Shown here: in pieces, positions 26,098 through 32,022 of the stretch
How the letters are laid out: each line of letters begins with the position of its first letter
Numbering within the stretch: the stretch's first letter is position 1
Source: a virus
Direction: 5' to 3' (one strand)
Length of the DNA: 55,653 nucleotides
IMG/VR virus record: IMGVR_UViG_3300011114_000465
Span: 1 to 55,653 of that record
Notes under the pieces: model-generated
Database searches by the model: none
Told to the model about the DNA's origin: nothing
The model's input: only the letters and a program-made list of their open reading frames with translations
Translations under genes and position numbers: made by a program

Positions 26098-26348
26098 TCC
26101 GCTGGCCTGGTATCGATAAACACCGGCGTGAGGTCGCCCATCCATGCGCCTATCGTGTTGAACTCGAAAAACTCTTCGGCATCTTCCCTGGACATATCGC
26201 GTGCCAGTATGTCGATCACTATGGTGCGGTCATAGGCAACGACCGGGTCCATACCAAACCTGTGTGCCACACCGATGATGGCCTCATCGAATGTGCTTGG
26301 CTCTAAAAATATTGCACTCTCTACTTCACTCATGATGCGTTCTCGCAT
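26094..26348 (-). CDS. hypothetical protein coupled to DNA polymerase
   Basis: An 84-aa acidic protein. ATG at 26348 has AGGAG seven bases upstream, better than the ATG at 26333. Recognisable parts are TFDEAIIGVAHRFGMDPVVAYD and EEFFEFNTIGAWMGDLTPVF. Similar short proteins precede phage polymerases, but no function is known. It is the first gene after the structured gene-free region 26349-26844, so that region would form its leader. Confidence 0.6.
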   Translation of the reverse strand: MRERIMSEVESAIFLEPSTFDEAIIGVAHRFGMDPVVAYDRTIVIDILARDMSREDAEEFFEFNTIGAWMGDLTPVFIDTRPAE

Positions 26349-26369
26349 AGCTGTTCTCCTGGTTAACTG

Positions 26370-26467
26370 TTTGATGAGAGGCCGGTTACTTTGAAGCCTA
26401 TCCCTTGCGGGACCTGCGTGATGCAGGGGAGCATGCTTGGCACAGGGAGCTCCAGCCCCTCATCAAA
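26370..26467 (-). ncRNA. 98-nt stem-loop structure directly upstream of the 26348 gene
   Basis: Arms 26370-26385 and 26452-26467 pair along 16 positions as minus-strand RNA, with two G-U pairs and no mismatch. Inside are two smaller hairpins (TCCC/GGGA around 26401-26412 and CCTGC/GCAGG at 26413-26427). Confidence 0.6.
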
Positions 26468-26559
26468 AAGTCCCCGTCTTTCCAGGGTGTCATGTCGGCT
26501 ACTCGCTGCACTGATTGCTATGCGCTTCACTTCAGAGTCACTCAGCATCCGCTTTTACC

Positions 26560-26640
26560 AACAAGGGTGAAGATTGCGGCCCCAGGTTCACGGTGCTCTA
26601 GAACACCCCCTCAGCAGATTAAGCAATCCCCACTCTTGTT
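26560..26640 (-). ncRNA. long stem-loop, repeat unit 1
   Basis: Eighteen-base arms (26560-26577 and 26623-26640) pair as minus-strand RNA with 15 Watson-Crick pairs, two G-U pairs and one A-C mismatch, around a 45-nt loop. Arm ends are shared with unit 2 at 26754. Confidence 0.6.
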
Positions 26641-26753
26641 AGTTGTTGGTGTCTGTGCGTCCGCATCAAGGCTGTGATAGCGGATATTCTTTACCTTTCA
26701 GATTGTCGCCTCGGTCGCTTTCGTTCGCTGCTCAGGGTCACTGAGCTTTCACC

Positions 26754-26813
26754 AACAAGGGTGAGGGCTGTGCGCTACCCCGAGAACTCCCGAAGTCAAC
26801 CCCCACTCTTGTT
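26754..26813 (-). ncRNA. long stem-loop, repeat unit 2
   Basis: Seventeen-base arms (26754-26770 and 26797-26813) pair as minus-strand RNA with 14 Watson-Crick and two G-U pairs and one A-C mismatch at the same place as in unit 1. Stem position 14 is A-U in unit 1 and G-C here, a compensatory change. The loops differ in length (26 against 45 nt). Confidence 0.6.
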
Positions 26814-26844
26814 AGGCCCCGTCTTTCCGGGGTGTCATGGTTGA

Positions 26845-27060
26845 TTACTCCAATGGGTTAGTCGCAGGCTTTGGTGCCTTGGGAGCCTTCGGTGCTTTTG
26901 GCACTTGGGCTTCTTTGGCCAGGGCCTTTGTCTCATTCAGCATTTGCGTATGCAAATCCATCACAAGATCATGAATCTCGTCATGCGGGCGCTTGCGCAA
27001 CACCGCAATGATCAGCTCCAAGTTTTGCGCTGTCAGCTTGATGTTTAAGAACTGGATCAT
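26845..27060 (-). CDS. hypothetical protein with Lys/Pro/Ala tail
   Basis: A 71-aa protein whose ATG overlaps the DUF2815 stop (ATGA). The N-terminal 45 residues are helical (LNIKLTAQNLELIIAVLRKR), followed by a tandem KAPKAP tail. This looks like a small helical domain with a flexible basic tail, perhaps a partner of the single-strand DNA-binding protein with which it is coupled. No family is recognised. Confidence 0.55.
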   Translation of the reverse strand: MIQFLNIKLTAQNLELIIAVLRKRPHDEIHDLVMDLHTQMLNETKALAKEAQVPKAPKAPKAPKPATNPLE

Positions 27061-27602
27061 TTCAAAAAGTCCTCTACGTCATCGCTGAAGTCGTCCTCTG
27101 CGCGGCTGCGGCCAGACAGCGGTTCGCCATCAGCCAGCTTCTGCACATTGTTCAAACCACATGCGATACCCTTGTTGCCATCCACGCTGTACGCGTAGAA
27201 GTTAACCGACACGCGACCATAACAACCGCTGTAAACCTCATCAGCATCCATGATCTCGACCTTGTCAATGTCGATCACGCCAGGGCGTTGGTTGCTGTTG
27301 CAGTTAATGAAGTAGTGGCCCTTGTACTCAGGACTCTTTTCTACATCGCGGTCGGTGTCACCGTCGCGCAAAGGCAATTTGAAATTGGCCAAGAATTTAC
27401 CACCCCAAATTGACGTGCTCTTCGCGTCGGTCTTGACCGCGTCGACCGCGCCTTTGATCTTGTCGATCGTGGCTTTGTCGGACTTCGGAATCAAGATTGC
27501 CAAGCTGTATTTGTCCTTGTCATTTTTCTTGAAGATGTTGACGTAAGACAAACGCACCTTGCCGGTGACGATCTTCGTGCTTGCTGTTTGCTGTGTAGCC
27601 AT
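27057..27602 (-). CDS. DUF2815 single-stranded DNA-binding protein
   Basis: A 181-aa protein matching DUF2815: VTGKVRLSYVNIFKK, then KYSLAILIPKSDKATIDKIK, and later YSGCYGRVSVNFYAYSVDG and GIACGLNNVQKLADGEPL. It ends with an acidic tail (DDFSDDVEDFLK), as in SSBs that recruit partners. DUF2815 proteins sit with DUF2800 exonucleases and family-A polymerases in many phages and are regarded as OB-fold ssDNA-binding proteins for replication and recombination. That neighbourhood is exactly reproduced here. Confidence 0.85.
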   Translation of the reverse strand: MATQQTASTKIVTGKVRLSYVNIFKKNDKDKYSLAILIPKSDKATIDKIKGAVDAVKTDAKSTSIWGGKFLANFKLPLRDGDTDRDVEKSPEYKGHYFINCNSNQRPGVIDIDKVEIMDADEVYSGCYGRVSVNFYAYSVDGNKGIACGLNNVQKLADGEPLSGRSRAEDDFSDDVEDFLK

Positions 27603-27627
27603 TTAAGTGTTTTCCTTGTTCACTGGT

Positions 27628-28797
27628 TTACGAAAAATCTTCAACTGCTGATGCAGCCGAAGCGAGTGCTGGTCTTTTGTCCGAGACTTGGACCAGCGTT
27701 GGTTTGCCTTCAGGCTTGACGATAAGACCGTCAAGCAATTCAGCAAATTGCTTTTTACCAATCGCCTGCTGCATGGCCGTGAGGCCCAAGAGACTGCGTT
27801 CGTAAATAGTTGCTTCAGGTATGCCGGAAGCTATCAACTTTGCAGCGACCGCATCGGCGTTGCTGTACCTGCGGTTGCTGCGTCCTTCTACCAATTTAAA
27901 ACCTGGCACGATTGTGTTGTGCTCTGTTGCTTGCTTGAGTGCATACGCTTTCAAGTCGTTGAACCAATCGATCACCATGTCTGCTTTGGGTAGTATCTCT
28001 GCAATGCGATCCATTGAAAGGCTTGCCGGCAATGGTGGCTGCGCATCTTCGATCGGGCCAAACTCTTGTTGTGCAACCGCGATCGCTTGCTCTGCTCGCG
28101 CCGGGCATGTGAACCTGGCTTTGCAAAAGCAGCTGTTGCAGTGTTCGCCTGGAACGAATTCGCCACGGCCAAACCAAGCCTGTGTTGCGAGTGGCGCAAC
28201 AACATCATTGGCCCAGTCCATCAAGTCCTTGATGTGAATCTCTTCAGTGCCGAAGTTGTTAAGCCTTGGCTGCAACACCGTCATGCGCACGCGGAAGAGG
28301 TCATACAGGTGGCTCAATTCATTGACCGCACCCAAGCCATACAAACGCAGCTGGCTGTTCTCAAGCGGGTTAACGTAGATGCCCTTGCCATACTTCAGGT
28401 CCATCACTTCAACGATACCATCGGCCACGATCACCAGGTCACCAGTACCAAAGCCGTCGGGCACCCAGGTGCTGAAGTCCAACCGTCTTTCGACCATGAT
28501 GACCGGGTCCTTGCAGTCGAGTTTGATTTCCTCAATCCGTCGGATCGCAAACGCAACAGACTCAGCAACATAGTCGCGCAGCTCTTGGCTGTCAAAGTGC
28601 ATCAGCTCTTTGGGTAATGGGTCGACTGGTCGGCCCAGGTAGGTCAGCATCTCCTGCTCGAACACTGCATGGGCAAACGTGCCTTCGCGTGCGAACTCGC
28701 TACCCTCATCGGGGAACTGAGCTTCCAGGTTTGCACTGGGTGTGCACGTCATCCACTTCTCACTGCCGGATGCTGATAGCTTTGCGTGTGCTGTCAT
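27628..28797 (-). CDS. DUF2800 family RecB-like exonuclease
   Basis: A 389-aa protein started at ATG 28797 (AAGGGG upstream and ATGA overlap with the small gene before it); an upstream ATG at 28818 is less likely. KLSASGSEKWMTCTPSANLE is the usual DUF2800 opening. The nuclease core shows GTGDLVIVADGIVEVMDLKY with the D...DxK arrangement of PD-(D/E)xK enzymes, and the C-terminal half has a Cys cluster (CNSCFCKARFTC) typical of RecB/AddB-like nucleases. It probably degrades DNA ends in recombination-dependent replication with the DUF2815 partner. Confidence 0.85.
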   Translation of the reverse strand: MTAHAKLSASGSEKWMTCTPSANLEAQFPDEGSEFAREGTFAHAVFEQEMLTYLGRPVDPLPKELMHFDSQELRDYVAESVAFAIRRIEEIKLDCKDPVIMVERRLDFSTWVPDGFGTGDLVIVADGIVEVMDLKYGKGIYVNPLENSQLRLYGLGAVNELSHLYDLFRVRMTVLQPRLNNFGTEEIHIKDLMDWANDVVAPLATQAWFGRGEFVPGEHCNSCFCKARFTCPARAEQAIAVAQQEFGPIEDAQPPLPASLSMDRIAEILPKADMVIDWFNDLKAYALKQATEHNTIVPGFKLVEGRSNRRYSNADAVAAKLIASGIPEATIYERSLLGLTAMQQAIGKKQFAELLDGLIVKPEGKPTLVQVSDKRPALASAASAVEDFS

Positions 28798-28967
28798 GCT
28801 TGCCCCTTGAGTTTGCATTCATAAACTTTTTTGGCGACATAAAACTGCCCCATCTTTTCGCATTCTTCGCCAATGGTTGATGCTGATACTACCCATGCAA
28901 TTGCTGCCATAGACGCAACTGCAATTGATGTAACAACACCAAGTACAAAATCCGTAGAGTCCATCAT
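28794..28967 (-). CDS. 57-aa membrane protein
   Basis: Read from ATG 28967, which overlaps the upstream stop (ATGA) and follows GGGAGG; ATG 28964 is an alternative. The N-terminal half is one membrane segment (FVLGVVTSIAVASMAAIAWV) and the rest is a small charged domain with two cysteines (EECEKMGQFYVAKKVYECKL). The stop overlaps the DUF2800 start. Double coupling supports a real gene; function unknown. Confidence 0.6.
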   Translation of the reverse strand: MMDSTDFVLGVVTSIAVASMAAIAWVVSASTIGEECEKMGQFYVAKKVYECKLKGQA

Positions 28968-29173
28968 GCCTCCCTCGCTAACATCATTGCGTCTGCCATT
29001 TCGTAGGCCCTACGAGAGACATACGCTTCATGGCTTTCTTTTGGCTTCATGTTGTATGACGTTTGAGGTGGCACCGTTGATATAGCTTTTGCCGCAAAGT
29101 AGTCACGTAATGTCATGCCGTCATACGACAACGGTTCGTGGGGGTGACAAGGAAATGCTGGTAAGGTGCTCAT
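28964..29173 (-). CDS. small conserved phage protein
   Basis: A 69-aa protein from ATG 29173 (ATGA overlap with the upstream lipoprotein gene). It contains GMTLRDYFAAKAIS and AYEMADAMMLARE, an opening and ending seen in a widespread family of small phage proteins with no known activity. It is part of the coupled early operon. The longer upstream open frame is a shadow of the lipoprotein gene. Confidence 0.65.
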   Translation of the reverse strand: MSTLPAFPCHPHEPLSYDGMTLRDYFAAKAISTVPPQTSYNMKPKESHEAYVSRRAYEMADAMMLAREA

Positions 29174-29448
29174 TTGCCATACCTCGGTGCACAGGTTACA
29201 TCGACAGGGACTGTCGACAAAAAGCCGTTGATGCGGCGACGGGCCGTGATCATCACAGGGCGAAGGCCGCTCTCTTCGCATTCCTTCACGCTGTTGATGA
29301 CCTCGTTGCGTGTGAGCATGGTGATCTCTTTGTCGACGATCAGCTCAGTGTTTTGATATGTGTTGTGACTGGCGATGTGCGTGGGTTGCGGTGCAGGCGT
29401 AGAGCATGCAGTCAACGTGAGCACGGCCAGGATGGTAAGAGCTTTCAT
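29170..29448 (-). CDS. small lipoprotein
   Basis: A 92-aa protein with a classic lipoprotein signal (KALTILAVLTLTAC, Cys15 after LTA). The mature part ends with ARRRINGFLSTVPVDVTCAP, which resembles short periplasmic proteins in other phages. Expression in the early operon suggests action on the host envelope during infection, for example superinfection exclusion, but this is speculation. Both ends overlap neighbours as ATGA. Confidence 0.65.
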   Translation of the reverse strand: MKALTILAVLTLTACSTPAPQPTHIASHNTYQNTELIVDKEITMLTRNEVINSVKECEESGLRPVMITARRRINGFLSTVPVDVTCAPRYGK

Positions 29449-29729
29449 GCCTTCGCCTTTTCAATTGCTTCGAGTGCAGCGTACCTGATTTGATGCTTCT
29501 CGACTGAGTGCATCATGGCCAAAGAAAAAGCAAGCTGCCCTGCTTCTCGAATGTCAGGGTCCGAGTGCGATGCTATGGCAGCGCCAGCGATCTCAGCGCA
29601 AGAGCTGACAATCACTGCAATTGCAAAGGTCGCGCCCTCGCTTTCAACAAGATTGGCAAACTCTTTTAGCTGGCGCTCAACGCGTGCTTGCACGATCTCG
29701 GCAACACGATTGAGTTGTTGGTCGTTCAT
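29445..29729 (-). CDS. hypothetical protein
   Basis: A 94-aa helical protein from ATG 29729, overlapping the upstream stop. It has an amphipathic N-terminal coiled segment (LNRVAEIVQARVERQLKEFA) and a more hydrophobic middle (TFAIAVIVSSCAEIAGAAIA) that could be buried or membrane-associated. No family is recognised. The operon position is its only functional hint. Confidence 0.55.
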   Translation of the reverse strand: MNDQQLNRVAEIVQARVERQLKEFANLVESEGATFAIAVIVSSCAEIAGAAIASHSDPDIREAGQLAFSLAMMHSVEKHQIRYAALEAIEKAKA

Positions 29730-29938
29730 ACAGGCACGCCAACAATGTTGGACGGGTCCATGCGGTTGTACCAAGCGATCGCATCGTCAGACACTTGCTT
29801 GGCGTTTGCGCTGATGTAGCTTGCAATGATCAGCGCAGGTGTCGGCACTTCTTCAATTGCTTCAGGTCGATCGAGTGCACCTTCAATGGTGAATTGATTG
29901 TCGGGTGCGTCTTTGATGATGATGGTTGCGATGGTCAA
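29726..29938 (-). CDS. hypothetical protein, TTG start
   Basis: A 70-aa protein. The longer frame upstream is a shadow of the next gene; TTG at 29938 follows GGAG at good spacing and comes right after the upstream TAA, so it is taken as the start. The product (TIATIIIKDAPDNQFTIEG, then TPALIIASYISANAKQVSDD) is acidic and compact. It overlaps its downstream neighbour as ATGA. Function not recognised. Confidence 0.5.
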   Translation of the reverse strand: MTIATIIIKDAPDNQFTIEGALDRPEAIEEVPTPALIIASYISANAKQVSDDAIAWYNRMDPSNIVGVPV

Positions 29939-29939
29939 T

Positions 29940-30287
29940 TTAAATCTCCAGTTCGGATGTGATCTGACAAATGTTGAGGTGCAGTCGTTCGAGGCGGCTG
30001 ACTTGATCGTTGAGCGATCCGACCAGGGGGCTGTAGCTGCGTTCAGGGCGCGGGTCTTTAGGGCCGACGGAGGGGCAGGGCTGGCGCAGGACATGCGTGC
30101 GCTGATCCAGTTCGTTGACTGCCTCGTCGATCGATCCAATCACTCGCATCAAGCGGTTCATGGTTTCGGCCATGGGCACTTCGCGTGCCAGGCTTGTGCC
30201 TGCGATCGCGCCGGAGCGAAGCTGTTGCTCTTGTGCGTAGGCGTCGCGCTTGGCCATCTCATCGGTTGCGTAGTTGCGGTCGTACAT
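29940..30287 (-). CDS. hypothetical phage protein
   Basis: A 115-aa protein that starts one base into the upstream stop (TAATG). It is mainly helical with REVPMAETMNRLMRVIGSID, then a Pro-containing turn (SVGPKDPRPERSYSPLVG) and a closing helix (LNDQVSRLERLHLNICQITS). The arrangement is familiar from other phage early operons, but no function is known. Probably soluble and oligomeric. Confidence 0.6.
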   Translation of the reverse strand: MYDRNYATDEMAKRDAYAQEQQLRSGAIAGTSLAREVPMAETMNRLMRVIGSIDEAVNELDQRTHVLRQPCPSVGPKDPRPERSYSPLVGSLNDQVSRLERLHLNICQITSELEI

Positions 30288-30655
30288 TACAGAGCCTCCG
30301 CCTTGGCCATCAAGGCTGCGTAGTCTTCGGGTTTGACTTCAGTCAACTTGGCCACACCGAACTCAGCAATCAACGCAGCGACTTCAGTCTTCTTCCCTGC
30401 TTGGCTTATAGCGGTCAGCTTTGCCCGAACGGTTTCCAGGGTGATCGTCTCGACCGGTGCCTCGACCTTCGGAGGTGCTTCGGCTTGCTTCGCAGGTGCA
30501 GCGGATGCTTTCGCAGAAGAGGCACGGGGTGTAGTCTTTGGCGGTGCCTTTTCGGTCAGCTCGTCTAGGGGTGTTGAAGGTGGATAGTCTTTCAGCAGCT
30601 GTGTCACCACTGCGATTTGTTCCGACGTTGTCGGCACGATTGTGATTGTGATCAT
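30287..30655 (-). CDS. hypothetical protein with Ala/Pro/Lys linker and conserved C-terminus
   Basis: A 122-aa protein with a short N-terminal beta-like segment (ITITIVPTTSEQIAVVTQLL), a long low-complexity Ala/Pro/Lys linker and a compact C-terminal domain (VRAKLTAISQAGKKTEVAAL, ending LTEVKPEDYAALMAKAEAL). That C-terminal domain recurs in phage proteins near SSB and recombination genes, so binding to a replication partner is possible. The ribosome site is weak. The stop overlaps the next start. Confidence 0.55.
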   Translation of the reverse strand: MITITIVPTTSEQIAVVTQLLKDYPPSTPLDELTEKAPPKTTPRASSAKASAAPAKQAEAPPKVEAPVETITLETVRAKLTAISQAGKKTEVAALIAEFGVAKLTEVKPEDYAALMAKAEAL

Positions 30656-30680
30656 TTGTCATCTCTCTTTTGAATGGGGT

Positions 30681-30869
30681 TTACTTGACGCGGCGAACGC
30701 GTTCTTCTAAAAACGGGGGTTTGATTTCGGGCTCTGGGTAGATGGGTTCTCTTCCTGTTGGCTGCCAGCCGAATCGTTTCCAGGTTGCCTGCACGTCCGC
30801 CCCTGGTGTCCACTTGAACTGGGGGTGTGACGCGGGTATCGTGGGTTCTGTGCGCCTAGCTCCTGCCAT
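30681..30869 (-). CDS. hypothetical protein, first gene of the minus early operon
   Basis: A 62-aa, basic, Pro/Trp-rich protein (HPQFKWTPGADVQATWKRFG, then EPEIKPPFLEERVRRVK) with a strong AAGGAG site. It is the first gene downstream of the minus-strand promoter at 30905-30935, so it should be among the earliest products. No family is recognised; size and composition suit a host-takeover peptide, which is inference. Confidence 0.6.
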   Translation of the reverse strand: MAGARRTEPTIPASHPQFKWTPGADVQATWKRFGWQPTGREPIYPEPEIKPPFLEERVRRVK

Positions 30870-30904
30870 GCTGTTTTCTCCTTGTTAACTGATTGGGTGG
30901 GCGG

Positions 30905-30935
30905 ATGATAGCATCACTTTCATGGGCCGTGTCAA
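30905..30935 (-). promoter_or_regulatory. early leftward promoter
   Basis: On the minus strand: -35 TTGACA (30930-30935), a 19-base spacer and an extended -10 TGC-TATCAT (30905-30913). It points at the gene starting at 30869. The -10 overlaps the left half of the inverted repeat 30909-30957, so a bound regulator would block it. Confidence 0.65.
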
Positions 30936-30957
30936 ATTTATTTTGAAAGTAGTGCTA
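30909..30957. promoter_or_regulatory. operator-like inverted repeat in the divergent control region
   Basis: Half-sites 30909-30922 (TAGCATCACTTTCA) and 30944-30957 (TGAAAGTAGTGCTA) match at 12 of 14 positions in inverted orientation, separated by 21 bp (centre-to-centre about 35 bp). One half covers the -10 of the leftward promoter and the other covers the -10 of the rightward promoter. This is a natural binding site for the small HTH protein encoded next to it. Confidence 0.6.
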
Positions 30958-30961
30958 ACAT
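30953..30961 (+). promoter_or_regulatory. rightward extended -10 promoter, possibly giving a leaderless mRNA
   Basis: TGC-TAACAT (30953-30961) is an extended -10 box. No good -35 is seen. The expected start point falls at or just before ATG 30970, and no ribosome site precedes that ATG, as for the leaderless lambda cI message. Confidence 0.45.
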
Positions 30962-30969
30962 CGCGCCCC

Positions 30970-31197
30970 ATGACAACACGCGACATCATTAAAAAACTTG
31001 GAGGCCCCGTTTACGTGGGCTGGTATTTGGGTATCAACTCCCAGGCTGTGAGCCATTGGTCATCGAAGGATCGTATACCGGCTGCTCGCGTGCCTGAGCT
31101 GATGCTTCTATGCAACAGACTTGGCGTGAAGATTACGCCCAAACAAATGCGACCTGACATCAAATGGCACGGTATGACACAGCGTGGGTCTGTATGA
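30970..31197 (+). CDS. Cro/YdaS-like HTH regulator
   Basis: A 75-aa protein from ATG 30970; the frame is open to 30922, but that upstream part is operator DNA. It reads TTRDIIKKLGGPVYVGWYLG, then INSQAVSHWSSKDRIPAARV, and ends with TPKQMRPDIKWHG. This is the signature of YdaS/Cro-type phage regulators, where GI-N/x-QAVSxW is the recognition helix and IPAxR and MRPDI follow. It probably binds the inverted repeat 30909-30957 and switches between the two early operons. No partner cI-type repressor with a peptidase domain was found. Confidence 0.75.
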   Translation: MTTRDIIKKLGGPVYVGWYLGINSQAVSHWSSKDRIPAARVPELMLLCNRLGVKITPKQMRPDIKWHGMTQRGSV

Positions 31198-31391
31198 CAC
31201 AGACTCACTTCGACCTGGTGCTTTCCCTAGATGCCTTGCGTTCGATGATTGCGGGCGAGATACTTGAATTGCACATTGACGGAGACGTGATCATCACTTT
31301 GAAGTGCGATGACCCAACAGTTGAAAGTTTTCGTGACCACATCAACAAGGCAATGCTGGCATTGTTGCCGACACCACCACTTGTAAATTGA
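31194..31391 (+). CDS. hypothetical protein
   Basis: A 65-aa protein starting at ATG 31194 (ATGA overlap with the regulator). Its sequence (HFDLVLSLDALRSMIAGEIL, then LHIDGDVIITLKCDDPTVES) suggests a small alpha/beta fold. No family is recognised. Co-transcription with the regulator suggests early expression. Confidence 0.55.
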   Translation: MTQTHFDLVLSLDALRSMIAGEILELHIDGDVIITLKCDDPTVESFRDHINKAMLALLPTPPLVN

Positions 31392-31432
31392 ACCGGGCTG
31401 CGCGGATCGCAGTGTTTATTTTTGGAGACAGT

Positions 31433-31612
31433 ATGAGCACTAGGCTTGCTTACTTTGACGACCTTTTACGGGACTGCATGCGTGCAGTGCACGATGTAGG
31501 AATACCCGAAGAACACCACGGCGTTGTGATTGCAGCGTTGATTCAGTCTGACAGCTACAACGGTTTGCGCAAAGCGATGTTGCAAGCTGAAGCTAATCGG
31601 AGGGCTGCGTGA
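31433..31612 (+). CDS. hypothetical protein
   Basis: A 59-aa helical protein. An in-frame TTG at 31388 exists, but ATG 31433 has GGAG at ideal spacing and is chosen. The product (TRLAYFDDLLRDCMRAVHDV, then EEHHGVVIAALIQSDSYNGL) has no recognised family. Its TGA overlaps the next ATG. Confidence 0.55.
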   Translation: MSTRLAYFDDLLRDCMRAVHDVGIPEEHHGVVIAALIQSDSYNGLRKAMLQAEANRRAA

Positions 31613-32022
31613 TGACACAAGAAATATTGAAGCTGTCACAGGCGGCGTTGGCAGGATTGAAAGATGTTAAGAAGCAAGTTCGTGAATTAGTTGCCGAAAA
31701 CAAAGCACTTAAAGAAGCCTTGGCACAGACGCAAGAGCCTGTGGCGCAACCGGCAAGCGAAGAAGATATGAAGATATACAAAACTATTGTCGCCAACTAT
31801 CACAAAGATTTGTCTACCCCACCACAGCGCACATGGGTAGGCAGTGGTGACCTCGAAGACTCAAACGCTTATTTAACACCACCACAGCGCACATGGGTAG
31901 GGCTTACCGAGGAAAGAGTCAAAGAGATATGGCTCAAAGGAAAAGACCACGGAGATGACTGGACAGATGTCTTGGCATTGGCTCGGTCGTTTGAAGCTGA
32001 ACTGAAGGGGCTCAACACATGA
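31612..32022 (+). CDS. hypothetical protein with duplicated TPPQRTWVG motif
   Basis: A 136-aa protein from ATG 31612 (TGATG overlap). The N-terminal 45 residues form a coiled coil (LAGLKDVKKQVRELVAENKA). The motif TPPQRTWVG occurs twice, encoded by near-identical 23-base stretches near 31811 and 31880. The C-terminus (LTEERVKEIWLKGKDHGDDW) resembles the end of many phage early proteins in which W-V/K-GLTEEE-type motifs recur. It overlaps the primase-helicase start by four bases. Function unknown. Confidence 0.6.
   Translation: MTQEILKLSQAALAGLKDVKKQVRELVAENKALKEALAQTQEPVAQPASEEDMKIYKTIVANYHKDLSTPPQRTWVGSGDLEDSNAYLTPPQRTWVGLTEERVKEIWLKGKDHGDDWTDVLALARSFEAELKGLNT

Larger units (their letters stand above)
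26349..26844 (-). ncRNA. 496-bp gene-free region with tandem RNA-like stem-loops
   Basis: No gene fits here; the short open frames are not protein-like. The region holds three long inverted repeats (26370-26467, 26560-26640, 26754-26813), two small hairpins with the same loop (26472-26487 and 26817-26832, CCCCG-TCTTTC-CxGGG on the plus strand) and a GCTCAG/CTGAGC hairpin (26730-26746). Nearly all imperfect positions in the long stems become G-U pairs when read as minus-strand RNA but A-C clashes on the plus strand, so the product is probably an RNA in the early operon. The segment CTAACAAGAGTGGGG to CACCCTTGTTGGT is duplicated. It could be a processed ncRNA, a leader or an attenuator. Confidence 0.6.

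Noticed and set aside
24076-26145. Longer start for the DNA polymerase (26145)
   Set aside because: The extra 16 residues overlap the upstream gene; ATG 26097 has the ATGA coupling used throughout the operon and begins directly at the exonuclease motif.
26405-26677. 90-aa plus-strand frame in the gene-free region, and a 61-aa minus frame at 26363-26548
   Set aside because: They cross the inverted-repeat arms, have no ribosome sites and low-quality products; the RNA-structure reading explains the sequence better.
28066-28617. 183-aa plus-strand open frame
   Set aside because: Antisense to the DUF2800 exonuclease gene.
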